Notes: a model not told the origin generated them from the sequence alone. Counted from the stretch's first letter, positions 1 through 7,766 are shown. The stretch: DNA of 24,324 bases from Flavobacteriales bacterium UBA972 (GCA_002292855.1 DBBY01000052.1:1-24324), one strand, 5' to 3'. Program-made: numbers and translations.

Positions 1-731
1 CCCTTGCCAAGGGAGGAGAACTCGTCATCGACGCGAGCGACTTCGAGAAGGACTTTGATTTAGCGCATGTTTTGGGCTACAGCCCCGAGGAGCGTGCCAT
101 GGCTACGGGCTACTACCGCTTTAAGCTGGAGCAAATTTTTCATATTGAGCCCGCAGAGCTCAATGCGGAAATGTTTGACAAGCTCTTTGGCCAGGGTGCG
201 GTAACCGACGAGGCCGGCTTAAGGGACAAGATCCGAGAGGAGTTGTCTCAGGTCTACTTGCGCGATGCCGAGCAGCACTTTTTTAACGCCGCGACCGACA
301 AGTTGATGGAGACTAAGTTTAAGTTGCCCGCCAAGTTTCTCAAAAAGTGGATGACCAGCACGGGCGATAAGCCTCTGGATGCCGCCGAAGTAGAATCCCA
401 GTGGCCCAAAACCGAGAAGGCCATGCGCTGGCAGTTGATTGAGTCCAAGCTTGTTAAAGACAATCACTTGCACATTCACCAAGAAGAGCTCGTGGATTTT
501 GTGAGCACTGAAGTAGTAACGCGCATGCGTCAGTTTGGCCGAGAAATCGGCATCGAAGAGGCACGCCCGGTGGCGATGAATCTTTTGAAAGAACGCGCGC
601 AGGCAGAGCAGTATTCGGAACAGCTTTTGCAGCGTAAATTGATGAGCTTTGTGCTCTCGGCCTTCGGCAAGAAGGAAGTGAAAGCGACCTACGCCGACTT
701 TGTCAAAGAAATCAATAAAAACCAGAAGTAA
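1..731 (+). CDS. tig: Trigger factor, C-terminal part (5' end outside window)
   Basis: The reading frame is open from base 3 and gives about 242 residues ending in a TAA at 729-731, so more than half of a usual ~450-residue trigger factor is present. Trigger factor is the ribosome-bound chaperone that shields nascent chains. What is visible is the end of the PPIase-like region (first ~20 residues) and then the helical SurA-like arm domain, with the Y-Y-R-F-K-L-E-Q-I segment near residue 40 typical of Bacteroidota homologues. The N-terminal ribosome-binding domain lies upstream of the window. The ATG-like or TTG starts inside (for example TTG at 72) are internal codons, because the similarity and the open frame continue to the left edge. 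clpP follows after 9 bases, the classic tig-clpP-clpX arrangement, so it is probably cotranscribed with the Clp protease. Identification rests on sequence character plus this strong context. Confidence 0.93.
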   Translation, partial: LAKGGELVIDASDFEKDFDLAHVLGYSPEERAMATGYYRFKLEQIFHIEPAELNAEMFDKLFGQGAVTDEAGLRDKIREELSQVYLRDAEQHFFNAATDKLMETKFKLPAKFLKKWMTSTGDKPLDAAEVESQWPKTEKAMRWQLIESKLVKDNHLHIHQEELVDFVSTEVVTRMRQFGREIGIEEARPVAMNLLKERAQAEQYSEQLLQRKLMSFVLSAFGKKEVKATYADFVKEINKNQK

Positions 732-740
732 TTAACCGCA

Positions 741-1412
741 ATGGATTTCGGAAAAGAATTTAAGCGCTACGCGATGCTCGACAAGGGCATTAGCAGCATG
801 CACCTCGAGCACTACGTCGACGGGTCGCTGACTCCCTACATTATCGAAGAGCGACAGCTCAACGTGGCCCAGATGGACGTGTTCTCGCGCCTTATGATGG
901 ACCGAATTATTTTTCTCGGAACCGGCATCAACGATCAAGTGGCCAACATTGTACAGGCTCAGCTGCTCTTTTTGGAGTCTGCGGATGCCAAAAAAGACAT
1001 TCAGATTTACATGAACAGCCCGGGCGGCAGCGTGTATGCAGGCTTGGGCATCTACGACACCATGCAGGTGGTTTCGCCCGACGTAGCCACGATTTGCACC
1101 GGAATTGCGGCCTCCATGGGCGCCGTGCTGCTTTGTGCAGGAGCCAAGGGCAAGAGGTCCGCGCTAAAGCACAGCCGCGTCATGATTCACCAGCCCATGG
1201 GCGGGGCTCAGGGTCAGGCCAGCGACATGGAAATCACGCTTCAGGAGATTCTCAAGCTCAAAAGGGAACTGTATGAAATTATTGCCGACCATTCGGGTCA
1301 GGCTTTTGATAAGGTAGAACACGACTCCGACCGGGACTACTGGATGACCTCTGAGGAGGCCAAAGCCTACGGCATGATTGACGAGGTTCTGATCAGCAAG
1401 TCACGAGTATAG
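741..1412 (+). CDS. clpP: ATP-dependent Clp protease proteolytic subunit ClpP
   Basis: The product has 223 residues and is the serine peptidase of the ClpXP degradation machine; fourteen copies form the cytosolic barrel. The catalytic triad is visible: Ser125 in G-I-A-A-S-M-G, His150 in V-M-I-H-Q-P, and Asp199 in S-D-R-D-Y-W. The N-S-P-G-G-S-V oxyanion region is at 92-98. The start M-D-F-G-K-E-F-K matches the usual N-terminus of Bacteroidota ClpP, which carries a longer leader (about 25 residues, possibly a propeptide) than the E. coli enzyme. It starts 9 bases after the tig stop and ends 10 bases before clpX, so the three genes most likely form one operon. Nothing in it looks damaged. Confidence 0.98.
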   Translation: MDFGKEFKRYAMLDKGISSMHLEHYVDGSLTPYIIEERQLNVAQMDVFSRLMMDRIIFLGTGINDQVANIVQAQLLFLESADAKKDIQIYMNSPGGSVYAGLGIYDTMQVVSPDVATICTGIAASMGAVLLCAGAKGKRSALKHSRVMIHQPMGGAQGQASDMEITLQEILKLKRELYEIIADHSGQAFDKVEHDSDRDYWMTSEEAKAYGMIDEVLISKSRV

Positions 1413-1422
1413 CCTCGGCACA

Positions 1423-2610
1423 ATGACCGATACCAACCAATGCTCTTTTTGCGGACGTCCGTCGACCGATGCCGGCTTGCTGGTTTCGGGCTTGGATGCG
1501 CAAATTTGCTCCAACTGCATTGAACAGGCGCACGTAATTCTCAAGGAAGAGGCTGACGACAAGTCGGGCCCCTTGGGTTTCTTGGATTTGCCCAAGCCCG
1601 CAGAGATTCGTGCGCGACTGGACGAGTACGTGATTGGGCAGGACGACGCCAAAAAAATTCTCTCCGTGGCGGTGTACAACCACTACAAGAGGGTGCTTCA
1701 CGGGGGCGTTGGCGACGAAGACCTCGAGAAATCCAACGTCATCATGGTGGGCGAGACCGGCACCGGCAAAACGTTGCTGGCCCGGACCATTGCGCGGATG
1801 CTCAAGGTTCCCTTTGCCATTGTGGATGCGACGGTGCTCACGGAGGCCGGCTATGTCGGTGAAGACGTAGAGAGCATTTTGACGCGCCTGCTTCAGGTTG
1901 CCGACTATAATGTTGCCGAGGCAGAGCGCGGAATCGTCTTTATCGACGAGATCGATAAGATCGCCCGCAAGAGCGACAATCCCTCGATAACGCGCGACGT
2001 TTCAGGAGAAGGCGTGCAGCAAGCCCTGCTCAAGCTTTTGGAGGGCACCAAGGTCAATGTGGCGCCCAAGGGCGGACGCAAGCACCCCGACCAGAAGTTT
2101 GTAGAGGTAGACACGCGCAACATCCTTTTTATTGCAGGCGGAGCCTTCGACGGAATTCAGCGGCATATTGCTCGGCGCTTCAACACCCAGGTAGTCGGTT
2201 TTAATGGTACTACCCAGCGCAAAGACGTCGACGAAGGAGCCTTTTTGAAGTACGTTGCGCCTCAGGACCTCAAGGCGTTTGGGCTGATTCCGGAGCTTAT
2301 TGGCCGCCTCCCGGTGCTGACCTACCTCGAGCCCCTGGATCGGGTTGCGCTTCGCCGCATTTTGACCGAGCCCAAGAATGCACTGATTAAGCAGTACGAG
2401 CGCCTTTTTGCCCTGGACGGAATCGAGTTCAGCATTGAGGATGAGGCCCTGGACGCCATTGTGGACAAGGCCATCGAATTCAAGCTAGGCGCCCGCGGAC
2501 TGCGCGGAATTGGCGAAACCATACTCACCGACGCCATGTATGAGCTGCCTCAGAAGGTGCACGTGACGGCGGATCTGGTCCTCCAAAAGCTATCGAAGCA
2601 GTCTGCGTAA
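1423..2610 (+). CDS. clpX: ATP-dependent Clp protease ATP-binding subunit ClpX
   Basis: The product has 395 residues and is the AAA+ unfoldase that feeds substrates to ClpP. In order one sees the N-terminal zinc-binding domain (Cys7, Cys10, Cys29, Cys32), Walker A G-E-T-G-T-G-K-T at 110-117, the pore loop G-Y-V-G at 143-146, Walker B I-V-F-I-D-E-I-D at 171-178, a V-G-F tripeptide at 258-260 in the position of the ClpP-docking IGF loop, and the sensor-2 segment G-A-R-G-L-R near the C-terminus. It follows clpP by 10 bases. It converges with folA; the 40-base gap holds a repeat array and an adjacent hairpin that probably end transcription. Length and motifs are fully typical. Confidence 0.98.
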   Translation: MTDTNQCSFCGRPSTDAGLLVSGLDAQICSNCIEQAHVILKEEADDKSGPLGFLDLPKPAEIRARLDEYVIGQDDAKKILSVAVYNHYKRVLHGGVGDEDLEKSNVIMVGETGTGKTLLARTIARMLKVPFAIVDATVLTEAGYVGEDVESILTRLLQVADYNVAEAERGIVFIDEIDKIARKSDNPSITRDVSGEGVQQALLKLLEGTKVNVAPKGGRKHPDQKFVEVDTRNILFIAGGAFDGIQRHIARRFNTQVVGFNGTTQRKDVDEGAFLKYVAPQDLKAFGLIPELIGRLPVLTYLEPLDRVALRRILTEPKNALIKQYERLFALDGIEFSIEDEALDAIVDKAIEFKLGARGLRGIGETILTDAMYELPQKVHVTADLVLQKLSKQSA

Positions 2611-2615
2611 TGCTG

Positions 2616-2650
2616 CAACCAGCAACTAGCTGCTAGTTACTAGTTGCTAG
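2616..2650 (-). repeat. Heptanucleotide array directly after the folA stop
   Basis: Read on the minus strand, five 7-base units start immediately after the folA TAA: CTAGCAA, CTAGTAA, CTAGCAG, CTAGTTG, CTGGTTG. They fill nearly the whole gap to the convergent clpX stop (2608-2610). AGCAACTAG at 2621-2629 pairs perfectly with CTAGTTGCT at 2640-2648 across a 10-base loop. The unit is the same as in the three other arrays of this window. A role in 3' end formation or mRNA stability is inferred, not shown. Confidence 0.85.
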
Positions 2651-3133
2651 TTACTTGTTCGCCCGCAGGCGAACAAAGGAATACGCGTAGGCATGCCGGT
2701 CGTCTGCCGAGTGGTCGTCGCGCTCGACCTCGGTGAATTGATCGAGGTACTCGGGGAACCACGTGTCTGCCTCCTCAATCTGGGTATGCACCACGGTGGC
2801 GTAGAGCACGTCGATTAGGGGGAGGGCCAGGCGGTAGATTTCGCCTCCGCCCACGATGAATCCGTCTGCCCCCTCGAGGGCGGCAATGGCCGCTTCGACC
2901 GTGGCAAACACCTCGACCCCTTCGGCCGACCAGTCGGTCTGGCGGGTCACCACCATATTTCGGCGTCCGGGCAAGGGTCGCCCCAGCGAATCAAAGGTCT
3001 TGCGGCCCATGATGATGGGGAATCCGCGCGTCTTTTCTTTAAAATACTTCAGGTCGTTGGGCAGGTGCCAAAGCAAATCGTTTCCGCTGCCAATGGCGAG
3101 ATTGAGGTCGTGGGCAACGATGGCATACAGCAT
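2651..3133 (-). CDS. folA: Dihydrofolate reductase
   Basis: The product has 160 residues and is a cytosolic enzyme that reduces dihydrofolate to tetrahydrofolate with NADPH, replacing the dihydrofolate made by ThyA. The N-terminal M-L-Y-A-I-V-A-H-D and the substrate region L-L-W-H-L-P-N-D-L-K-Y-F are present, with the catalytic acid at Asp27. The NADP-binding M-G-R-K-T-F segment near 43-48 and G-G-G-E-I-Y at about 115-120 are intact. Its ATG shares one base with the thyA stop (TAATG at 3131-3135), which suggests translational coupling. The last codons lie in a perfect hairpin, and a heptad array begins directly after the TAA. Length is normal. Confidence 0.97.
   Translation of the reverse strand: MLYAIVAHDLNLAIGSGNDLLWHLPNDLKYFKEKTRGFPIIMGRKTFDSLGRPLPGRRNMVVTRQTDWSAEGVEVFATVEAAIAALEGADGFIVGGGEIYRLALPLIDVLYATVVHTQIEEADTWFPEYLDQFTEVERDDHSADDRHAYAYSFVRLRANK
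2655..2676. terminator. Candidate hairpin terminator overlapping the folA 3' end
   Basis: TTGTTCGCC at 2655-2663 and GGCGAACAA at 2668-2676 form a perfect 9-base stem with a CGCA loop. It lies inside the last codons of folA and just after the heptad-array hairpin, between two convergent genes, so it could stop clpX transcripts or fold at the folA 3' end. There is no long T-tract on either side, so efficient intrinsic termination is uncertain. Confidence 0.5.
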
Positions 3134-4011
3134 TAGACGGCGACCGGAGCGGGAATGTGCGGGTGCGGATCGTATCCGACCAATTCCACGTCATCGTAAC
3201 GGAAGTCGAACAAACTCTTCACCGACGGATTCAACTTCAGCGTGGGCAGGGGTCGAAGGTCGCGACTCAGCTGAAGGCGAACTTGGTCCGTATGGTTGGA
3301 ATAAATATGGGCGTCGCCAAGGCTGTGGACGAAGTCGCCTACCTGGAGGCCGAGGTCTTGCGCCATCATGTGAATGAGGAGCGCGTACGAAGCAATGTTG
3401 AACGGAACCCCCAAGAAAATGTCTGCGGAGCGCTGGTAAAGCTGGCAAGAAAGCCTGCCGTCGGCTACGTAGAACTGAAAGAAGGCGTGGCAGGGCGGGA
3501 GCGCCATTTGGTCAATGTAGCCGGGGTTCCAGGCCGAGACGATGTGCCGGCGCCCGTCGGGGTTGCGGCGGATGCCTTCGAGCACGTCGCGGAGCTGGTC
3601 CACCGGGCCGTTCGGGCCGGGCCAAAAGCGCCACTGATACCCGTAGACGGGCCCCAAATTGCCCCACTTGGCGGCAAAATCGGCGTCCGAAGCGATGCGC
3701 GCGGCGAACTCCTTCATGTCGGTTCCGTCGTAGTCGGCCGACTTCGAGTAGGTGGCAAAGGGCCAGTCGTCCCAAATTCGCACTCCGTTTTGGCAGAGGT
3801 AGCGTATGTTGGTATCGCCCGAAATGAACCAAATGAGCTCGTGAAGTATGCTTTTGAGGTGCAGCTTCTTGGTAGTAATCATTGGGAATCCTTCGGCCAA
3901 ATCAAAACGCATTTGGTGGCCAAAAACACTGCGGGTTCCGGTGCCTGTTCGGTCGGATTTATCGATGCCCTCGCGGAGCACGCGGTCCATTAATTCGTGG
4001 TACTGGCGCAT
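3133..4011 (-). CDS. thyA: Thymidylate synthase
   Basis: The product has 292 residues and makes dTMP from dUMP using methylenetetrahydrofolate. The nucleophile is Cys174 in L-P-P-C-H-A-F-F-Q-F. The phosphate-binding R-T-G-T-G-T near residue 21, the folate-binding region, and the C-terminal D-P-H-P-H-I-x-A-P-V-A-V are all visible. It is somewhat longer than the 264-residue E. coli enzyme because of an insertion around residues 85-125 (between the D-D-W-P-F and W-G-N-L-G segments), which other members of the family also carry. folA follows with a 1-base overlap, so product dihydrofolate is recycled by the neighbouring gene's enzyme. A possible -7 box lies only 4 bases before the ATG, so the gene may also be transcribed separately from nupC as a leaderless mRNA. 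Confidence 0.98.
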   Translation of the reverse strand: MRQYHELMDRVLREGIDKSDRTGTGTRSVFGHQMRFDLAEGFPMITTKKLHLKSILHELIWFISGDTNIRYLCQNGVRIWDDWPFATYSKSADYDGTDMKEFAARIASDADFAAKWGNLGPVYGYQWRFWPGPNGPVDQLRDVLEGIRRNPDGRRHIVSAWNPGYIDQMALPPCHAFFQFYVADGRLSCQLYQRSADIFLGVPFNIASYALLIHMMAQDLGLQVGDFVHSLGDAHIYSNHTDQVRLQLSRDLRPLPTLKLNPSVKSLFDFRYDDVELVGYDPHPHIPAPVAV

Positions 4012-4015
4012 GGCT

Positions 4016-4023
4016 TAAAGGTA
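4016..4023 (-). promoter_or_regulatory. Possible -7 promoter box for thyA
   Basis: On the minus strand TACCTTTA, one mismatch from the Bacteroidota -7 consensus TAnnTTTG, ends 4 bases before the thyA ATG. No TTG is found at the expected 19-base spacing; the nearest is at 15 bases and inside the repeat array. If used, the transcript would start at or next to the ATG. Confidence 0.4.
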
Positions 4024-4024
4024 C

Positions 4025-4087
4025 GAACCAGTTACTGGCAACTAGTAGCTAGTAGCTGGTTACTGGCAGCTAGCTGCCAGTAACTCG
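4025..4087 (-). repeat. Nine-unit heptanucleotide array directly after the nupC stop, with a perfect 26-base palindrome
   Basis: Minus-strand units after the nupC TAA (4088-4090) are CGAGTTA, CTGGCAG, CTAGCTG, CCAGTAA, CCAGCTA, CTAGCTA, CTAGTTG, CCAGTAA, CTGGTTC. Bases 4059-4084 form a perfect palindrome with two 13-base arms and no spacer; in RNA this would be an 11-base-pair stem with a CTAG loop. Smaller perfect inverted repeats lie at 4028-4038 and 4041-4053. The array fills almost the whole nupC-thyA gap. It may act as a terminator or attenuator between the two genes; that is inference. Confidence 0.88.
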
Positions 4088-5374
4088 TTATAGAAGGAAG
4101 GCGACCAAAGTCGCGGTGGACAGCGAGGCCGCGGTTCCGCCTAAAACGGCTTTGAAGCCCAGCTCAGAGAGGTCTTTGCGCCGGTCGGGCGCCAGGGTGC
4201 CTATGCCGCCGATTTGGATTCCGATGGAGGCGAAGTTGGCAAATCCGCAAAGTATGTAGACCGCAAGGGTCTGGGCGCGCTCGCTGACGAGGGTTCCGCC
4301 CTCAATCATCTGACCCATGGTTACGTAGGCGTAGAATTCGTTGAGCACGGTTTTTTCGCCCAGGAGCTGCCCCACCAGCGGAGCTTCGGCCCAGGGTACG
4401 CCCAAGAGCCAGGTGAAGGGCCCCAGCAGCATGCCAAAGATGGCCTGAAGGTTGAGTTCGGCGTAGCGACCGCCCGACCAGGCAGCCACGAGGTCGTTGA
4501 GGCCGGTCCAGGTGCCGAGACCGTCCGACAAAATGCCGTTGAACAGCGCGATTAGGGCGGTAAATACCAGAAGCATAACCCCAACGTTTACTGACATTTT
4601 TAGGCCGTCGGTGGTACCGTTGGCGATGGCTTCGAGCCAATTGCCCTTGCGTTCCACCTTAATGCTGGCGATGTCCACCACGGGTTCGGTCTGGGGGACC
4701 AGGATTTTGGCGATCCAGAGCGAGGCGGGCGCATTCATTACGGATGCGGTGAGCAGGTGGCGAGCAAAGAAGGCTTGGCGCTCTGGGTCGGTTCCGCCCA
4801 GATAACCGATGTATGCGGCCAGTACGGCGCCCGCGAGGGTGGCCATACCCCCAACCATAAGGGCCATGAGTTCCGAACGGGTCATGCTGGAGATGTAGGG
4901 TTTGATGAGCAAGGGAGCCTCGGTTTGGCCCACGAAGACGTTGGCGGCGGCAGCGAGGGTTTCTGCCCCTGAGAGTTTGAGGCTGCGCTTCATGATCCAG
5001 GCAAATCCTCCTACGATGCGCTGCAGGATTCCGAAATGAAAGAGCAGCGAGGTGATGGCGCTAAAGAAGATGATGGTCGGGAGCACCTGAAAGGCAAAGA
5101 GGTAGCCAAAGGTGTCGACGCGCCCCACCAGGTCGCCAAAGAGAAAGAGGCTGCCCTCGCGGGTGAAGCCAAGCAAGGCTACAAAGCCTCGCCCCACGGA
5201 GTCAAATAGGGAAGAAACCCAAGACAGGTGAAGGATGGCCACCGCAAGGGCGAGCTGCAAAAGGATGCCCTTGCCGACTAATACCCAGTCTATGGCTCGG
5301 CGGTTGGAACTCGCTAGGGTGAGAATGCCGACAACAAGGCTAAGTCCTGCCAGGACGCGTAGGTAGTAATCCAA
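4088..5374 (-). CDS. nupC: Concentrative nucleoside transporter (CNT family, NupC-like)
   Basis: The product has 428 residues with many hydrophobic segments and is an inner-membrane symporter that takes up nucleosides with H+ or Na+. Family motifs are clear: N-V-F-V-G-Q-T-E-A-P-L-L with G-Q-T-E at 149-152 (nucleoside-binding Gln/Thr/Glu), K-T-V-L-N-E-F-x-A-Y, and F-A-N-F-A-S-I-G-I-Q-I-G-G near the C-terminus. The start is a TTG at 5372-5374: an in-frame stop lies 24 bases upstream, no ATG exists before residue 128, and the N-terminus from here (M-D-Y-Y-L-R, then a membrane helix and S-S-N-R-R) has normal length. The coupling ion cannot be read with certainty. It lies between a nuclease-family gene and thyA, so uptake and synthesis of pyrimidine nucleotides are grouped. 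Confidence 0.94.
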   Translation of the reverse strand: MDYYLRVLAGLSLVVGILTLASSNRRAIDWVLVGKGILLQLALAVAILHLSWVSSLFDSVGRGFVALLGFTREGSLFLFGDLVGRVDTFGYLFAFQVLPTIIFFSAITSLLFHFGILQRIVGGFAWIMKRSLKLSGAETLAAAANVFVGQTEAPLLIKPYISSMTRSELMALMVGGMATLAGAVLAAYIGYLGGTDPERQAFFARHLLTASVMNAPASLWIAKILVPQTEPVVDIASIKVERKGNWLEAIANGTTDGLKMSVNVGVMLLVFTALIALFNGILSDGLGTWTGLNDLVAAWSGGRYAELNLQAIFGMLLGPFTWLLGVPWAEAPLVGQLLGEKTVLNEFYAYVTMGQMIEGGTLVSERAQTLAVYILCGFANFASIGIQIGGIGTLAPDRRKDLSELGFKAVLGGTAASLSTATLVAFLL

Positions 5375-5423
5375 GGTAAAGCCGGGATTTAGGGGTTAAG
5401 TGGCCGCCAAGTTAGCGTAAAAC

Positions 5424-6035
5424 CTAGCCCCGTTGGCTCAGTTCGTCGCGGATTCGCGCCGCCATCTCGTAGTCTTCGTTGCTCAGGGCATGCTCCTGCA
5501 TGGCCTCGAGTTCTTCGCGGCTTGCGCGGGCAAGAGCGGGGTCGTCGGATTGGGTGGCCGTTTTTGATTCGCCTGCGGCCGCCGACTTCGAGCGCGGAGC
5601 CTTCGGCATTTTGGGTTGAGATCCCTGTTCGCCCTCGATCCCGGCCTGAACCATGACCTCGTCGGTGGCAAAAATGGGGCAATCGAGCCTCACGGCCAGG
5701 GCCACGGCATCCGAGGGACGGGCGTCTAAGACCTTGCCGCCCTCAAAGTGCAACTGGGCATAAAACACTCCGTCAATAAGGGCGTGCACGACTACCCGCT
5801 CGAGCGTGATTCCGTGAGCGATAAGCGATTGGGCAAAAAGATCGTGGGTCATGGGCCGCGGTGGCGCAGACATTTTGTCGAGCGCGATGGCAATGGCCTG
5901 GGCTTCAAAAGCACCAATGACTATGGGGAGGCGGCGCTTGTCGACCTCAGACTCGAGCAGCAAGGCATAGGCCCCCGTGGGGCGCTCGCTGTAGGTTAGT
6001 CCCTTGACCGTTAGGGTAATAAGCGCTCCCGACAC
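5424..6035 (-). CDS. Bifunctional nuclease family protein (DUF151) with C-terminal UVR motif
   Basis: The product has 203 residues. Residues ~8-130 are a DUF151/bifunctional nuclease domain, with the family's L-P-I-V-I-G-x-F-E-A-Q-A-I-A segment at 36-50, P-R-P-M-T-H-D-L at 59-66 and L-D-A-R-P-S-D-A-V-A-L-A near 103-114. After a low-complexity Ala/Lys/Ser linker (about 140-170), residues 172-203 form a UvrB/UvrC-type motif (E-E-L-E-A-M-Q ... E-D-Y-E-M-A-A-R-I-R-D-E-L). The family has reported DNase/RNase activity in plants, but the bacterial role is poorly defined. The start is a GTG only 4 bases after the etfA stop; no better ATG is available. This domain pairing is common in Bacteroidota. 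Position in the operon suggests cotranscription with etfBA, not a shared pathway. Confidence 0.9.
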   Translation of the reverse strand: MSGALITLTVKGLTYSERPTGAYALLLESEVDKRRLPIVIGAFEAQAIAIALDKMSAPPRPMTHDLFAQSLIAHGITLERVVVHALIDGVFYAQLHFEGGKVLDARPSDAVALAVRLDCPIFATDEVMVQAGIEGEQGSQPKMPKAPRSKSAAAGESKTATQSDDPALARASREELEAMQEHALSNEDYEMAARIRDELSQRG

Positions 6036-6039
6036 GGTC

Positions 6040-6990
6040 TTAGTTCAGGTATTTTTTGATTGCGGCAGTCAAGCGCGGAACCACGTCAAAGGCATCGCCT
6101 ACGATTCCGTAGTCTGCGGCCTTAAAGAAGGGGGCCTCGGGATCGCTGTTGATTACGACAATGGTTTTGGAGCTGCTCACCCCTGCCAGGTGCTGGATGG
6201 CGCCTGAAATTCCAATGGCGATGTAAAGCTGCGGATTCACCTGAATTCCCGTTTGACCTACGTGCTCGCGGTGGGGACGCCATCCTATGTCGCTGACGGG
6301 TTTGGAGCAGGCGGTTGCTGCGCCCAAGGTTTTGGCGAGTTCTTCGATCATGCCCCAATTTTCTGGAGCTTTCATTCCTCGGCCGGCAGAAACCACTCGG
6401 TCGGCTTCGGGCAGTGCGATGCTGCCGCTGGCAAGCTGCTGCTCCAGCACGGTGGCTCGCGCGGTCTCGCTGGCATTGCGGTCTTCAAATGCAGCGTCGC
6501 TGTCGCTGCTGTCTTTAAGGCCTATTGCGTTAGGGATTAAACCAATAACGCTGCGCGGAAGGCGACTTTCGCAGGTTTCGATTCCCTTAGACGAGAAGGC
6601 GCCGCGAACCACCCGCAGGGGGCTGTAGGACAGGGGCAGGGCCGTTACGTTGCTGATGGCGCTTGCCTCGGCGCGCACACTTAGGGCACCCATAAGGGCT
6701 CGCCCGTTGGCGGTCCCACTCACCACGATGATGCTCGAGTTGAGTTCTTGGGCGACTCCGGCGAGCAGGGCCGCGTACTGGGCGGTTTCAAACTGCTCGG
6801 GGCCGTGGAGGTGAAGTACTTTGTGCACGCCGTGGGCGCCCAGGGATTCTACGGGAGCCGACGCGGGCCCAATGACCACGGCAAGGGCTTGGGTTCCTTG
6901 CGCCTTGGCGCAGGCTGAGGCATACTGTACGGCTTCAAAGGTGGACTTTTTAAACTGCCCGTTCCAGGTTTCTGCGAATACTAAAATCAT
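6040..6990 (-). CDS. etfA: Electron transfer flavoprotein, alpha subunit
   Basis: The product has 316 residues and binds FAD; with EtfB it takes electrons from acyl-CoA dehydrogenases and passes them to the quinone pool through ETF:quinone oxidoreductase. The N-terminal half is the ETF alpha/beta fold (M-I-L-V-F-A-E start). The C-terminal FAD domain shows G-R-G-M near residue 204, then S-K-P-V, V-G-Q-T-G, I-A-I-G-I-S-G-A-I-Q-H-L-A-G and N-S-D-P-E-A-P-F-F, all characteristic. It starts 29 bases after the etfB stop, and that gap is filled by a heptad array. The DUF151 gene begins 4 bases after its stop. Length and motifs are normal. Confidence 0.97.
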   Translation of the reverse strand: MILVFAETWNGQFKKSTFEAVQYASACAKAQGTQALAVVIGPASAPVESLGAHGVHKVLHLHGPEQFETAQYAALLAGVAQELNSSIIVVSGTANGRALMGALSVRAEASAISNVTALPLSYSPLRVVRGAFSSKGIETCESRLPRSVIGLIPNAIGLKDSSDSDAAFEDRNASETARATVLEQQLASGSIALPEADRVVSAGRGMKAPENWGMIEELAKTLGAATACSKPVSDIGWRPHREHVGQTGIQVNPQLYIAIGISGAIQHLAGVSSSKTIVVINSDPEAPFFKAADYGIVGDAFDVVPRLTAAIKKYLN

Positions 6991-6991
6991 A

Positions 6992-7019
6992 ATGCGGGTT
7001 GCTTGTTGCTGGTTACGGG
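6992..7019 (-). repeat. Four-unit heptanucleotide array filling the etfB-etfA gap
   Basis: Minus-strand units after the etfB TAA are CCCGTAA, CCAGCAA, CAAGCAA, CCCGCAT, ending two bases before the etfA ATG. These are the most divergent copies of the repeat but keep the period of 7, C at unit position 1 and G at position 4. Unlike the nupC and folA arrays, no strong hairpin is apparent, so this one may be an untranslated spacer within an operon. Confidence 0.7.
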
Positions 7020-7766
7020 TTAAATGACTTTGGCTTCTTCGTGAAGTTTTTGAACCAGGGTATCAAGGTCTTGGGCGTCGATCATTTGCACGGCGGACTT
7101 GCCGGCTGGCTTGGTGAACGATACCGCTGCGGACCCTGGATTTGCCCCCTGGGGAGCAGTAATTACGAGGGGCTTGGTGCGTGCCGACATGATGCCGCGC
7201 ATGTTGGGGATTCGCAGTTCGGATTCTTCGACGAGTCCTTTTTTGGCGCCCAGCACGGCAGGCAGTGCGAGGTCAAGGATTTCTTTGCCTCCGTCGATCT
7301 CGCGGGTGACTTTGGCGCGACCGCCTGCGGGGTCAAAGCCGATGCAGGGGCTGACGACGGGCCATCCGAGGATTTCGGCCAGGGCGGCGGGAACGATTCC
7401 GCCGTTGTAGTCTATGGATTCTTGACCGCAGACGATGAGGTCGTAGGCTCCCGCAAGGGCAACGGCGGATAGTTCACGCGCCACTTGAATCGGGTCCGTT
7501 GCAAGGGCGTCGACGCGGACCGCGTCGTGCGCGCCGATGGCGAGCGCCTTGCGGAGCGTGGGCTCGACCGAGGCGTCGCCTACGGTCACGGCCGTGACCG
7601 TTCCGCCCAACTGCTCATTGAGCTGAAGAGCACGGGTAAGGCCGAACTCATCGTAGGGATTAATCACAAACTGCACCCCATTGGCATCCAGCGCGCTAGC
7701 GTCTGCCGTGAACTGAATTTTAGCCGTGGTATCGGGAACGTGGCTGATGCAAACGAGAATCTTCAT
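7020..7766 (-). CDS. etfB: Electron transfer flavoprotein, beta subunit
   Basis: The product has 248 residues and is the AMP-binding partner of EtfA in the soluble electron carrier of fatty acid and amino acid oxidation. It starts M-K-I-L-V-C-I-S-H-V-P-D-T, and shows N-P-Y-D-E-F-G-L, V-C-G-Q-E-S-I-D-Y-N-G-G-I-V-P and L-A-E-I-L-G-W-P-V-V, all family signatures. The ATG at 7764-7766 is chosen over an extended frame reaching 7850, because the homologous N-terminus begins here and because the candidate promoter box at 7808-7815 lies in that extension. It is the first gene of the minus-strand operon, divergent from pdhB. The TAA is followed without a gap by a heptad array. Confidence 0.97.
   Translation of the reverse strand: MKILVCISHVPDTTAKIQFTADASALDANGVQFVINPYDEFGLTRALQLNEQLGGTVTAVTVGDASVEPTLRKALAIGAHDAVRVDALATDPIQVARELSAVALAGAYDLIVCGQESIDYNGGIVPAALAEILGWPVVSPCIGFDPAGGRAKVTREIDGGKEILDLALPAVLGAKKGLVEESELRIPNMRGIMSARTKPLVITAPQGANPGSAAVSFTKPAGKSAVQMIDAQDLDTLVQKLHEEAKVI

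Noticed and set aside
3157..3993. Open frame of 278 codons on the plus strand opposite thyA
   Set aside because: It lies entirely antisense to a clearly conserved thyA, has no recognisable motif, and is explained by the GC-rich codon use of thyA.
2616..4087. Heptad arrays as CRISPR or insertion-sequence ends
   Set aside because: Units are 7 bases without spacers, degenerate, and no transposase, cas gene or target duplication is nearby.
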